32,700 nucleotides of DNA from Salinibacillus kushneri (lineage in GTDB: Bacteria > Bacillota > Bacilli > Bacillales > Alkalibacillaceae): the NCBI RefSeq assembly GCF_900111405.1, contig NZ_FOHJ01000019.1, forward strand, positions 1 to 32,700, read 5' to 3'. This document shows, one piece after another, positions 1 to 7,934 of this stretch. Both the position numbers and the translations under genes were made by a program. The notes beneath the pieces are model-generated. The model saw only the letters and a list, made by a program, of their open reading frames with translations. It made no database searches and was not told the DNA's origin. The stretch's first letter is position 1. Each line of letters opens with the position of its first letter.

Positions 1-292
1 TAAGAATCAAAGGCGGTTCAGTAATGCCAAATTTTCTAGCAACATCTTCAAGGGAATCTCCTGTTCTTACCTTATAGTTTATGACATCTAATTTAAATTG
101 AACAGGATAATTCGTAGATGCTTTTTTAGTAGTCAAACCCTGTTCCCCAAACTGTCGGAAAGCACTGACCCATTTTCTTATATTGGTTTTACTTCGAATT
201 CCAAATCTTTTAGCCAAGGAAGCATATCCACCTTCTCCAGCTAAATAAGCGTTAACTACATTTTGCTTAAATCCTTCATCATATTTGACCAC
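1..292 (-). CDS. IS3-family transposase OrfA, N-terminal part
   Basis: This 97-codon fragment is open to the window edge. It starts with a GTG at 292-290 and reads VKYDEGFKQNVVNAYLAGEG onward, with two helix-turn-helix-like repeats: residues about 5-50 (SLAKRFGI...RKWVSAF) and about 63-97 (SLEDVARKFGIT). This is the usual DNA-binding OrfA of IS3-family elements, which is joined to the OrfB integrase by a -1 frameshift; that part is not visible here. The only ribosome-binding-like sequence is GGGGTG, which lies inside the terminal hairpin, so translation is probably weak. There is no in-frame ATG near the start. Confidence 0.8.
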   Translation of the reverse strand, partial: MVKYDEGFKQNVVNAYLAGEGGYASLAKRFGIRSKTNIRKWVSAFRQFGEQGLTTKKASTNYPVQFKLDVINYKVRTGDSLEDVARKFGITEPPLIL

Positions 293-298
293 AAAAAA

Positions 299-339
299 CA
301 CCCCAAAAGTTAGAATTAGTTCGTCTAACTTTTGGGGTG
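299..339 (-). repeat. Long hairpin just inside the IS end (left copy)
   Basis: CACCCCAAAAGTTAGA pairs perfectly with TCTAACTTTTGGGGTG around a 9-base loop, and on the transposase-coding strand a T run follows. It resembles a terminator placed at the element's entrance, and it also encloses the only Shine-Dalgarno-like GGGG before orfA. A role in stopping read-in transcription or hiding the ribosome site is inference. Confidence 0.75.
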
Positions 340-345
340 CACATC

Positions 346-362
346 AAAAGGACAGTCCTTTT
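346..362 (-). terminator. Short terminator-like hairpin after the 373-846 gene
   Basis: AAAAGGAC and GTCCTTTT are perfect 8-base arms around one base, 11 bases beyond the stop codon of the minus-strand membrane-protein gene. On that strand the stem ends in CCTTTT. The IS begins within a few bases of it, so the IS may have cut off a longer T tract. Confidence 0.45.
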
Positions 363-372
363 ATTACGATAT

Positions 373-846
373 TTATTTACTTATGAAAAGTAAATATAAT
401 CCGAACCCAATTAAAATAAGAGGCAGTAGGGAAATGTCATCAAAGGAGAGTATAGGAAGATTTTGGAACCATGCAGGCTGCCACTGTAAAAGGATAAAAA
501 TAGCAGAAATCACTAATAATAAGATTCCAAGCTTCCGACCACCCTGGTTCCTTAAAAAGAATGCAAGTCCTATGATAAATAAATAAATGCTCCAATGTTG
601 AAACCATGAGGAATATGTTAACAAGCCATGGTAGTGAATCCCAATTCCAAGTAAAAATACTCCAGGAAAAATGTTATCCTTTTTTCCTCCAAGCATGGCT
701 TCAGATAAAAATGATAAACCTAATATGATTAAAATGGTCGGCCAACTGCGGAATGAGGATAACATAGGTATGGAATATTCCTGTAATAAGAAATAAAGCC
801 CCATTCCAACTAAAAAAGTACTTATAAAAAGGTTTTGCTTTTTCAA
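373..846 (-). CDS. Small multi-pass membrane protein, possibly YsxD-like
   Basis: This 157-residue protein is almost entirely hydrophobic, with about five or six membrane segments and short charged turns (GGKKDN, RNQGGRKLG). The pattern of two or three short helices followed by a repeat resembles the LiaI/LiaF-type transmembrane domain. The start is a TTG at 846-844, supported by AAAGGAGAG seven bases upstream. It diverges from hemA. In B. subtilis, as I remember it, a membrane protein of similar size (ysxD) lies between hemA and ysxC, so position and length fit, but I cannot confirm homology and leave the symbol blank. No catalytic motif is visible and the function is unknown. Confidence 0.75.
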   Translation of the reverse strand: MKKQNLFISTFLVGMGLYFLLQEYSIPMLSSFRSWPTILIILGLSFLSEAMLGGKKDNIFPGVFLLGIGIHYHGLLTYSSWFQHWSIYLFIIGLAFFLRNQGGRKLGILLLVISAIFILLQWQPAWFQNLPILSFDDISLLPLILIGFGLYLLFISK

Positions 847-1011
847 CTTTTCTCTCTCCTTTTCATGTTGTCCAACAGCTCTTTTCTTTACTTAAAAGAT
901 GGGAATATGGTAAGGTACAAAAGGTAGTAACATTAGACTTTAATGTGTAAGTGACGTTTCGTTTATCGTACCATAATCATTCAAAATATGTTCACTTTCA
1001 CATACAAATTT

Positions 1012-1033
1012 TTGTAATTATTCGTGTTATACT
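1012..1033 (+). promoter_or_regulatory. Candidate hemA promoter region with PerR-like half site
   Basis: TATACT at 1028-1033 is a good sigma-A -10 box 52 bases before the hemA start, but there is no convincing -35. Overlapping it, TTGTAATTATT at 1012-1022 matches the left half and centre of the PerR consensus (TTATAATNATTATAA) with one mismatch; the right half is poor. B. subtilis hemA is known to be PerR-repressed, which is why this is noted. Confidence 0.3.
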
Positions 1034-1084
1034 AAGGAAAAGTAAATCATTTGATTTGTGACTCGATGATGGAGGGTGAGTTCC

Positions 1085-2464
1085 ATGCACACAGTAGTCA
1101 TTAGTGTAAATTATAAAACAGCACCTGTTGAAATTCGTGAACAAATGACATTTTCTGAAGACAAATTGCCTAAGGCTATGAACATGCTTAATGATGAAAA
1201 AAGCATTTTGGAAAATGTTATTATTTCAACTTGTAATCGAACGGAAATTTATGCAGTTGTGGATCAACTCCATACCGGACGTTATTATATAAAACGGTTT
1301 TTAGCAGAGTGGTTTTCATTAGAATTGGATGAAGTAGCTTCCTATACTGAGATTTATGAGGAAGATCGTGCGATTGATCATTTATTCCGCTTAACATGTG
1401 GGCTTGAATCGATGGTTCTTGGTGAAACCCAAATCCTGGGGCAAGTGAAACAATCCTTTTTAACAGCACAAAATTACGGTACAACAGGAACAATCTTTAA
1501 CCAATTGTTCAAACAAGCTGTGACCGTTGCAAAGCGATCCCATAATGAAACGGAAATTGGAGAAAATGCTGTTTCTGTCAGCTATGCAGCCGTAGAGTTA
1601 GCTAAAAAGATTTTCGGCGATTTACACAAGAAAAAGGTTGCCATTCTTGGTGCAGGAAGAATGGGTGAATTAGCTGTAAAAAACCTCCGGGGATCTGGGG
1701 TAGATAGTATTGCTGTTGTTAATCGTACCAGAACTAAAGCAGAAGAATTAGCGAGTACGGTAAAAGGTGAAGCTTATACGCTGGATGAATTACAGGAAGT
1801 GATTCAATCTGCTGATATTTTAATTAGCTCTACCGGAGCAGACGGTTATATCCTGAATCGCGAAAACGTTCAGGACATGATCAAGACTCGAAAAGCAGGT
1901 CCGCTCTTTCTAATGGATATTGCTGTTCCTCGGGATATCGATCCATCTTTACATGATTTGGAAGATGTATTTCTTTATGATATTGATGATTTGCAAGGAA
2001 TTGTTGACGCAAATCTTGAGGCTAGAAAAGAAACTGCTTCCGAGATTGAGGCAATGATTGCTGCAGAGATGGATGAATATGAAGAGTGGCTGCAAACCCT
2101 TGGGGTTGTACCTGTTATTTCTGCACTAAGGCAAAAAGCATTATCCATTCAATCGGAAACGATGAAGTCGATTGAACGAAAAATGCCTGATCTAACCGAT
2201 AGAGAACGAAAGGTTTTAAACAAACATACGAAAAGCATTATTAACCAATTGCTAAAACAACCGATTTCACAGGCAAAGGAACTTGCAGGTGAAGGTGATC
2301 GGGAAGAATCGTTGGACTTATTTGTAAAAATATTTGGTATAGAAGATGAAGTAGAAAAAGAAATAGAAGAGAAAAGTGCAAAATTAAATCAAAACGTATC
2401 ATCTCATAAGAAATCAAGATTTTCTTTTCCGGCTATAGGGAAGAAATCATCGATTCACTCATAA
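1085..2464 (+). CDS. hemA: Glutamyl-tRNA reductase
   Basis: HemA reduces glutamyl-tRNA(Glu) to glutamate-1-semialdehyde with NADPH, the committed first step of C5 heme synthesis in the cytoplasm. The 459-residue protein has the family length. Cys50 in STCNRTE is the catalytic nucleophile that attacks the tRNA ester. GAGRMG near residue 190 is the NADPH-binding glycine motif. The C-terminal part is the helical dimerisation domain and ends in a basic, serine-rich tail. The ATG at 1085 is chosen over an in-frame GTG nine bases earlier, because GGAGGG at 1071-1076 sits eight bases before the ATG but overlaps the GTG. It is the first gene of the hem operon, 21 bases before hemX. Confidence 0.97.
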   Translation: MHTVVISVNYKTAPVEIREQMTFSEDKLPKAMNMLNDEKSILENVIISTCNRTEIYAVVDQLHTGRYYIKRFLAEWFSLELDEVASYTEIYEEDRAIDHLFRLTCGLESMVLGETQILGQVKQSFLTAQNYGTTGTIFNQLFKQAVTVAKRSHNETEIGENAVSVSYAAVELAKKIFGDLHKKKVAILGAGRMGELAVKNLRGSGVDSIAVVNRTRTKAEELASTVKGEAYTLDELQEVIQSADILISSTGADGYILNRENVQDMIKTRKAGPLFLMDIAVPRDIDPSLHDLEDVFLYDIDDLQGIVDANLEARKETASEIEAMIAAEMDEYEEWLQTLGVVPVISALRQKALSIQSETMKSIERKMPDLTDRERKVLNKHTKSIINQLLKQPISQAKELAGEGDREESLDLFVKIFGIEDEVEKEIEEKSAKLNQNVSSHKKSRFSFPAIGKKSSIHS

Positions 2465-2485
2465 GTTTGAGAGGGCTTGAGGGAC

Positions 2486-3310
2486 ATGGTTCACTTTGAT
2501 GTGAAATGGATATATGAACTGATTGTAGGAATTTATGCCTTAAGCATTATTGGGTACTTTATAGATTTTATACAGCACAACCGGAGGGCTAACCGAATGG
2601 CCTTCTGGTTGCTTACAACGGTTTGGCTATTACAAACCTTTTTTTTGTTTAGTATGGCCCTGTTAGATAATCGTTTCCCAATCCTTACGATTTATGATGG
2701 TCTGTATTTTTATACGTGGATTTTGATTACGTTTTCTTTAATCATTAACAGGCTTTTTCGTGTAGATTTTTTTGTTTTTTTTACGAATGTCCTGGGATTC
2801 TTTTTAATGATGATGTACATATTTTCAAAATCACAGAACCAATATGCAGGAAATCCCATTGATTTAGTGAGTGAAATGCTCATTACCCATATCACAATGG
2901 CTATGGTCTCATATGGATTTTTTGCGCTATCGTTTATTTTTTCGTTTATGTATCTTTTACAATATCGTCTATTAAAGAAGAAAAAATGGACCATTCGCCT
3001 TAAAAGATTAGGGAACCTTGAACAACTGGAAAGATATTCGTTTTTTTCGATTCTACTTGGGGTCCCGACTCTTTTGATTGCTATTATATTAGGTATTATT
3101 TGGGGATACTCTTCTAGTGAACCCTTTGCCTGGTTTGATACGAAAACGTTAGGTTCTTTTATTGTTTTATTGGTTTATGTGATGATTTTATTTTTAAAGG
3201 TAGCTAGAGGCCTTCATGGTCGAAACTTGGTTAATTTAAAAGTATATGCATTTTTATTTTTGCTTGTAAACTATTTTTTATTTAGTACGTTGTCGAATTT
3301 TCACTTTTAG
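2486..3310 (+). CDS. hemX: HemX, membrane protein of the hem operon (CcsA-like)
   Basis: The protein has about 274 residues and eight predicted membrane helices, and it belongs to the HemX/cytochrome c assembly (CcsA/ResC-like) fold. In B. subtilis HemX lowers the cellular level of HemA protein and so limits heme synthesis. The membrane location is seen directly in the hydrophobic runs; the regulatory role is family knowledge. The ATG at 2486 is preceded by GAGAGGG at ten bases; an in-frame TTG at 2477 is too close to that site. It lies between hemA and hemC, each by a short gap, so it is cotranscribed. Confidence 0.9.
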   Translation: MVHFDVKWIYELIVGIYALSIIGYFIDFIQHNRRANRMAFWLLTTVWLLQTFFLFSMALLDNRFPILTIYDGLYFYTWILITFSLIINRLFRVDFFVFFTNVLGFFLMMMYIFSKSQNQYAGNPIDLVSEMLITHITMAMVSYGFFALSFIFSFMYLLQYRLLKKKKWTIRLKRLGNLEQLERYSFFSILLGVPTLLIAIILGIIWGYSSSEPFAWFDTKTLGSFIVLLVYVMILFLKVARGLHGRNLVNLKVYAFLFLLVNYFLFSTLSNFHF

Positions 3311-3327
3311 TAATGGAGGCTTAAACG

Positions 3328-4263
3328 ATGAGAAACATTGTTATCGGGTCAAGGAAAAGTAATTTGGCTTTAACGCAAACGGAATGGGTAATTGAAAAAT
3401 TACAAGAATTAAATCTACCGTACACATTTGAGGTCAAAAAAATTATGACCAAAGGTGATAAAATCCTTGATGTAACCCTTTCGAAAGTCGGTGGTAAGGG
3501 ATTGTTTGTTAAGGAAATTGAAAAGGAGATGTATGAAAAAGAAATAGATTTAGCTGTTCATAGTATGAAGGATATGCCGTCTGAGCTTCCAGAAGGATTA
3601 GTGATTGCTTCCATTCCAGAAAGGGAAGATCACCGGGATGCATTTATTTCGGAGGATGGTAAAACAGGATTGAAAGAATTAAAGAAAGGCGCTGTTGTTG
3701 GTACAAGCAGTCTAAGAAGAGCGGCTCAAATTAAGGCTGTTCGTCCTGATGTAAACATCAAACCGGTTCGTGGAAATATTGAGACAAGATTACGAAAACT
3801 AAAAGAAGAAGATTATGATGCCATTGTTTTGGCTGCAGCTGGTTTAAAACGTATGGGCTGGTCAGATGAAATTGTTACAGAATACTTAGAGCCGGATGTT
3901 TGTGTTCCATCAGTTGGACAGGGAGCATTGGCGATTGAATGCAGAGAAGATGATACAGAGCTGCGTGAATTATTGGAAAAGATTAATGAGGAGAAAACAG
4001 CATTTACCGTAAAGGCAGAGCGCACCTTCTTACACCAAATGGAAGGTAGTTGTTCAGTACCTATTGCAGGATATGCCTATCTGGACGGAGAGGAAGTCGT
4101 TTTAAGTGCTTTAATCGCCAAATCAGATGGTTCTACAGTTCTCCATGAAGTTATAAAAGGGACAGATCCTGTTGCAGTTGGGAAAGAGGCAGCTGATCGA
4201 ATGTTTGCTAAAGGAGGAAAAGACTTGATTGATGAAGCAAAGGAAGAGCTTGATCAATCATGA
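3328..4263 (+). CDS. hemC: Porphobilinogen deaminase (hydroxymethylbilane synthase)
   Basis: HemC joins four porphobilinogen units into hydroxymethylbilane. The 311-residue protein has the usual length. It starts [12 protein letters not shown], carries the conserved VHSMKDMP segment near residue 80 and RRAAQI...RGNIETRL near residues 130-155. Cys242 in EGSCSVP carries the dipyrromethane cofactor. The ATG has GGAGG eight bases upstream. The stop overlaps the hemD start by four bases (ATGA), implying translational coupling. Confidence 0.97.
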   Translation: MRNIVIGSRKSNLALTQTEWVIEKLQELNLPYTFEVKKIMTKGDKILDVTLSKVGGKGLFVKEIEKEMYEKEIDLAVHSMKDMPSELPEGLVIASIPEREDHRDAFISEDGKTGLKELKKGAVVGTSSLRRAAQIKAVRPDVNIKPVRGNIETRLRKLKEEDYDAIVLAAAGLKRMGWSDEIVTEYLEPDVCVPSVGQGALAIECREDDTELRELLEKINEEKTAFTVKAERTFLHQMEGSCSVPIAGYAYLDGEEVVLSALIAKSDGSTVLHEVIKGTDPVAVGKEAADRMFAKGGKDLIDEAKEELDQS

Positions 4264-5051
4264 AATCTCCGTTAGATGGAATGAATGTTTTAGTAACAAG
4301 AGAAAAGAGTAAAGCAGAGTCTTTGTCCCGACTGATAAAAAAGGCTGGAGGAAACCCGATTGAGGTCCCATTATTAACCTTTGAATGGATACATGATGAA
4401 TCCCGGGATGTCATCATTCAGAATTTAAACCAATTTGATTGGATTTTTTTTACAAGTGGTAATGGGGTCCATTTCTTCATGAAGAGTATAAAAAGGCATT
4501 CCAAGGCGACAGAGGCATTAAAATCGATTCATATTGCAGCAGTAGGAAAGAAAACAAGTAAGACTTTAAAACAATATAATCTCACAGTTGATTTTGAACC
4601 TAGTCATTACACAGCAGAAGTAATGGGAGAGGAATTTGCTGCTTATTATACACCGAAAAAAGTGCTGTTGGTAAGAGGGAGTCTGTCAAGAGATGTTCTG
4701 CCTGACTTTTTTTCTCAGTCTAACATTCCCTATGAATCCATCACGGTTTATGCAACGAAAGCAAACCGAAAAGAACAGGAAAATCTGAAAAAGACTTTAT
4801 ATGCTAAACGACTCGATGCTATCACGTTTACGAGTCCTTCTATGATTCAAGCTTTTTTCTCACTTGGTAAAGAAGCTATAAAAGAGGAGCATTTAAAAAA
4901 AAGTGCTTGTATATGTATCGGCTCAACAACTGAATCTGAAGCGAAAAAAAAAGGATTTACGAACCTGATTGTACCTGATCAATATACTACAGCTCATATG
5001 ATTGAGAAATTTATCGACTATGTAAAGAAAGGAAGGGTAAGCCATGAATGA
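4260..5051 (+). CDS. hemD: Uroporphyrinogen-III synthase
   Basis: HemD cyclises hydroxymethylbilane with inversion of ring D to give uroporphyrinogen III. The 263-residue protein fits the family, which is poorly conserved. Visible family features are [21 protein letters not shown] at the N terminus, [10 protein letters not shown] near residue 65, [15 protein letters not shown] near residue 140, and [13 protein letters not shown] near residue 190. The assignment is strengthened by its place between hemC and hemB, overlapping hemC by four bases and hemB by eight. Confidence 0.95.
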   Translation: MKSPLDGMNVLVTREKSKAESLSRLIKKAGGNPIEVPLLTFEWIHDESRDVIIQNLNQFDWIFFTSGNGVHFFMKSIKRHSKATEALKSIHIAAVGKKTSKTLKQYNLTVDFEPSHYTAEVMGEEFAAYYTPKKVLLVRGSLSRDVLPDFFSQSNIPYESITVYATKANRKEQENLKKTLYAKRLDAITFTSPSMIQAFFSLGKEAIKEEHLKKSACICIGSTTESEAKKKGFTNLIVPDQYTTAHMIEKFIDYVKKGRVSHE

Positions 5052-6021
5052 CTTACAATTTAAACGTCACAGAAGACTTCGTGTTAATGAAAGTATGCGA
5101 AGTTTGGTAAGAGAAACCCACTTACAAAAAGAAGACCTTATTTATCCTGTATTTGTTGTAGAAGAAGAAAATGTAAAAAAAGAAATTCCTTCAATGCCTG
5201 GAATCTATCAACTATCACTGGATTATTTAGTTGAAGAGATGAAAGAAGTTGAATCACTGGGAATTAAGTCAGTCCTATTGTTCGGGGTTCCTAATGAAAA
5301 AGACGAACAAGGTACCGGAGCTTTTCATGATCATGGAATTGTTCAAGAAGCGATTCGTGTCATTAAAAAGGAAGTTCCATCTCTTATGGTCATTGCTGAT
5401 ACCTGTCTATGTGAATATACGTCACACGGACATTGTGGAGTACTTGAAAATGGCTATGTTCAAAATGACCCATCCTTAAATCTTTTAGTGGATACAGCGA
5501 TTAGCCAGGCAAAAGCTGGAGCAGATATCATTGCCCCATCTAATATGATGGATGGGTTTGTTGCAGCAATTCGAAAAGGTTTAGATGAAGCTGGTTTTGA
5601 AAATATACCTATTATGTCTTATGCCGTTAAATATGCTTCTGCCTTTTATGGTCCATTTCGTGATGCTGCCCAAAGCACACCACAAGAAGGAGATCGAAAA
5701 GCCTATCAAATGGATCCTGCAAATCGTTTAGAGGCTTTCCGTGAAGCTGATTCGGACGTTGAAGAAGGAGCCGACTTCTTAATCGTGAAGCCTGCTTTAT
5801 CTTATTTGGATATTATGAGAGAAATTCGAGATCGTCACCCTGTACCAGTAGTTGCTTATAACGTAAGTGGCGAATATTCTCTAGTTAAAGGAGCAGCACA
5901 AAATGGATGGGTAGATGAAAAAGCAATCGTGCTGGAAAAATTAATCTCCATGAAACGTGCAGGCGCAGATTTAATCATGACCTATTTTGCCAAAGACGTA
6001 GCCAAATGGTTGGATGAATAG
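5044..6021 (+). CDS. hemB: Delta-aminolevulinic acid dehydratase (porphobilinogen synthase)
   Basis: HemB condenses two aminolevulinate molecules to porphobilinogen. The 325-residue protein contains both Schiff-base lysines: Lys196 in [12 protein letters not shown] and Lys249 in [12 protein letters not shown]. Cys121, Cys123 and Cys131 in [14 protein letters not shown] form the catalytic zinc site, so it is a zinc-type enzyme. The start overlaps the hemD end, with GGAAGGG upstream inside hemD. In the hem operon it is followed by a structured repeat and then hemL. Confidence 0.97.
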   Translation: MNDLQFKRHRRLRVNESMRSLVRETHLQKEDLIYPVFVVEEENVKKEIPSMPGIYQLSLDYLVEEMKEVESLGIKSVLLFGVPNEKDEQGTGAFHDHGIVQEAIRVIKKEVPSLMVIADTCLCEYTSHGHCGVLENGYVQNDPSLNLLVDTAISQAKAGADIIAPSNMMDGFVAAIRKGLDEAGFENIPIMSYAVKYASAFYGPFRDAAQSTPQEGDRKAYQMDPANRLEAFREADSDVEEGADFLIVKPALSYLDIMREIRDRHPVPVVAYNVSGEYSLVKGAAQNGWVDEKAIVLEKLISMKRAGADLIMTYFAKDVAKWLDE

Positions 6022-6156
6022 AAAAGGGCGACTGGATAGGTCTGGTGGTATAAGCCAAAGACATGGAGTGGCGTGTTTTTCGCCACAGAATGGCTTTGGC
6101 TTATGTCCACCCAGACCTAGGAGCCGCAGTTAGACATGAAAAGCGAAGGCGACTGG
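6021..6156 (+). repeat. Structured interspersed repeat, copy A (between hemB and hemL)
   Basis: The element is bounded by direct repeats: GAAAAGGGCGACTGG at 6021-6035 and GAAAAGCGAAGGCGACTGG at 6138-6156. Inside it, three nested inverted repeats form one long hairpin: AGGTCTGG/CCAGACCT (6038-6045 with 6111-6118), TAAGCCAAAG/CTTTGGCTTA (6051-6060 with 6094-6103) and GTGGCG/CGCCAC (6068-6073 with 6081-6086). It lies inside the hem operon, starting within the hemB stop codon, and would be transcribed. Copy B at 7719-7858 is in reverse orientation. It resembles interspersed repeats I recall from other Bacillaceae, which I cannot verify here. Confidence 0.85.
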
Positions 6157-6218
6157 TTATGCCCTGTCGTATTAGCAACTCAAAGGAATTTTGATACATG
6201 TTGAAAGGATGGATTAGA

Positions 6219-7507
6219 ATGCGTGAAAATCAAAAATCGGTTCAAGCTTATAAAGAAGCGGTTGAATTAATGCCTGGCGGAGTAAATTCGCCTGTTCGTG
6301 CCTTTAAATCAGTAGATATGAATCCTATTTTTATGGAAAAAGGACAAGGATCCAAAATATATGATATTGATGGCAATGAATACATTGACTATGTACTAAG
6401 CTGGGGGCCGCTTATTTTAGGACACGCCCATGAAAAGGTGGTTGAGTCCTTAAAAGGTGTAGTCGAAGGTGGAACAAGTCTAGGCTCACCAACAGAGATT
6501 GAAAACAAGCTTGCTCAACTGATTATTGACCGAGTGCCTTCCATTGAAATGGTCCGAATGGTTAATTCCGGTACAGAAGCAACTATGAGTGCATTACGGC
6601 TTGCCCGTGGATATACAGGTCGAAATAAAATCTTAAAATTTGAAGGGAATTATCATGGACATGGGGATTCCCTCTTGATTAAAGCAGGATCTGGAGTAGC
6701 TACACTTGGACTTCCAGATAGTCCGGGTGTACCTGAGTCTATCGCCAAGAATACGATTACTGTCCCGTATAATGATGTAGAAAGTGTTGAATATGTATTT
6801 GAACAATATGGAGACGATTTAGCGGCTGTAATCGTAGAACCTGTATCTGGTAATATGGGCGTTGTCCCGCCACGAAATAACTTTTTACAAAAACTTCGTG
6901 ATTTAACTGAAAAAATGGTACAGTCTTAATCTTTGATGAAGTGATGACAGGATTTCGTGTTGGCTACCATTCAGCTCAAGGTCATTTCGGTATTACACCT
7001 GACCTGACTTGTTTAGGTAAAGTTATTGGTGGCGGTTTACCTGTAGGTGCTTATGGTGGCAAACGTGAAATTATCGAACACATTGCGCCTTCTGGTCCGA
7101 TTTATCAAGCCGGAACTTTATCAGGAAATCCATTAGCTATGACTGCAGGCTATGAAACACTAAAATTAATGACAGAAAGTTCTTATGAGGAACTCAATAA
7201 AAAAGTGGATCGCTTAGAAGAGGGAATCAGACAAGCCGCGAATGAATACAACATTCCTCATACGATAAATCGTGCTGGAGCTATGATGGGACTATTCTTT
7301 ACGAATGAAGATGTGGTGAACTTTGACACAGCTAAATCATCAGACTTAGATTTATTTGCAAAATATTATCGTTCAATGGCTGAGGAAGGAGTTTTCCTAG
7401 CTCCATCACAGTTTGAAGGAATTTTCCTTTCCACCGCTCATACTGATCAAGATATTGATAAGACGCTCGATGCATTTAGAAAGACATTTGAAAAGATATC
7501 GAAATAA
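6219..7507 (+). pseudogene. hemL: Glutamate-1-semialdehyde aminotransferase with a one-base frameshift
   Basis: HemL converts glutamate-1-semialdehyde to 5-aminolevulinate using pyridoxal phosphate. Both halves are well conserved: [32 protein letters not shown] and [11 protein letters not shown] in the first, and [16 protein letters not shown] with the cofactor lysine plus [11 protein letters not shown] in the second. The frame breaks at the six-A run 6910-6915. Frame one runs on to a stop at 6927-6929, whereas one more A would give [17 protein letters not shown], the expected family sequence. Restored length is 429 residues, as normal. The ATG at 6219 has AAAGGATGG seven bases upstream; an ATG at 6198 has none. 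It may be a sequencing error, a real lesion, or rescued by slippage, and is otherwise intact. Confidence 0.85.
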
Positions 7508-7522
7508 AATTGATTTAAAAAG

Positions 7523-7561
7523 CAGTAAGTACAGTGAAATAGCTGTACTTACTGTTTTTTT
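7523..7561 (+). terminator. Rho-independent terminator of the hem operon
   Basis: CAGTAAGTACAG pairs perfectly with CTGTACTTACTG around an eight-base loop and is followed by seven Ts. It lies 16 bases after the hemL stop codon. Confidence 0.92.
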
Positions 7562-7718
7562 ATGGTATAGGCAGCAATGATAAAATGGGAGCTCTGTGGA
7601 TAAAATTCAGGAATGGCTATGTTCAAATTTAAGTGAGACTTCCTGAAAGTCCTTACAATAAGTCAACATCGACTTTAGTTCGTCGTAATTCGTTTACTTC
7701 CAGCAACTTCTGACCAAA
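7562..7718. other. Non-coding stretch between hem terminator and repeat copy B
   Basis: I see no gene here. GACTT/AAGTC around 7638-7653 can form a small hairpin. CGACTTT near 7670 is complementary to AAAGTCG at 7716-7722, so this stretch may belong structurally to the adjoining repeat. No promoter or ORF with a ribosome site is visible. Confidence 0.5.
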
Positions 7719-7858
7719 GTCGCCTCCGCTTTTCTTTGTCTAGCTACGGCTCCTAGGTCCAAGCAGACATAAGCATAATCCACTACGTGGCGAAAAACAT
7801 GCCACTCCGTGAATTCTGCTTATGTTGTCGGACCTGACCAGTCGCCTCCGCTTTTCTT
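7719..7858 (-). repeat. Structured interspersed repeat, copy B (between hemL and spoVID)
   Basis: The perfect 18-base direct repeats GTCGCCTCCGCTTTTCTT at 7719-7736 and 7841-7858 bound the element. Its reverse complement aligns along its length with copy A, including GGAGTGGC-TGTTTTTCGCCAC and GACCTAGGAGCCG. The hairpin arms are AGGTCC/GGACCT (7755-7760 with 7830-7835), CATAAGCATAATCCAC against GTGAATTCTGCTTATG (7768-7783 with 7809-7824, two imperfect positions) and GTGGC/GCCAC (7787-7791 with 7801-7805). Several arm bases differ from copy A, yet pairing is kept. Confidence 0.85.
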
Positions 7859-7860
7859 AG

Positions 7861-7889
7861 TTATAATTCTCTTTTTCTTTTCATATATT
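7861..7889 (+). promoter_or_regulatory. Sigma-E-like promoter for spoVID
   Basis: TTATAAT at 7861-7867 and CATATATT at 7882-7889 are 14 bases apart. They match the mother-cell sigma-E consensus (KMATATT, 13-15 bases, CATACAHT) at 5 of 7 and 7 of 8 positions. The transcript would start near 7895, about 40 bases before the spoVID start. spoVID is a known sigma-E gene in B. subtilis. The site abuts the end of repeat copy B. Confidence 0.5.
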
Positions 7890-7934
7890 TTAGGGATAGG
7901 TTATTGGAACTTTTTTGGGGAGGAGGAGTTTTTT

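Larger units (their letters stand above)
1..346 (-). mobile_element. IS3-family insertion sequence, 5' end only, cut by the window edge
   Basis: This is the reverse complement of the sequence at 32352-32697 and I see no mismatch between them. Read leftward it begins with TGTGCACCCC at 343, followed by a long hairpin and the start of an OrfA-type transposase gene. Both copies also share the three bases TGA just outside TGTGCACCCC, so the true terminus is either 343 or 346. The 3' part of the element, with OrfB and the other terminal repeat, lies outside the window, so no target duplication can be assessed. The family call rests on the OrfA protein. Confidence 0.85.

Noticed and set aside
332-586. 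Plus-strand ORF of 84 codons opposite the 373-846 gene
   Set aside because: It starts inside the IS end and mirrors the coding strand of a well-supported minus-strand gene, with no ribosome site.
6908-6916. Programmed ribosomal frameshift in hemL
   Set aside because: The A run does give the correct frame on a -1 slip, but there is no in-frame heptamer of the X XXY YYZ type and no hemL is known to need it; a homopolymer error or mutation is simpler.
7809-7934. N-terminal extension of spoVID
   Set aside because: It begins within the repeat element and contains the promoter; AGGAGG precedes TTG 7935.
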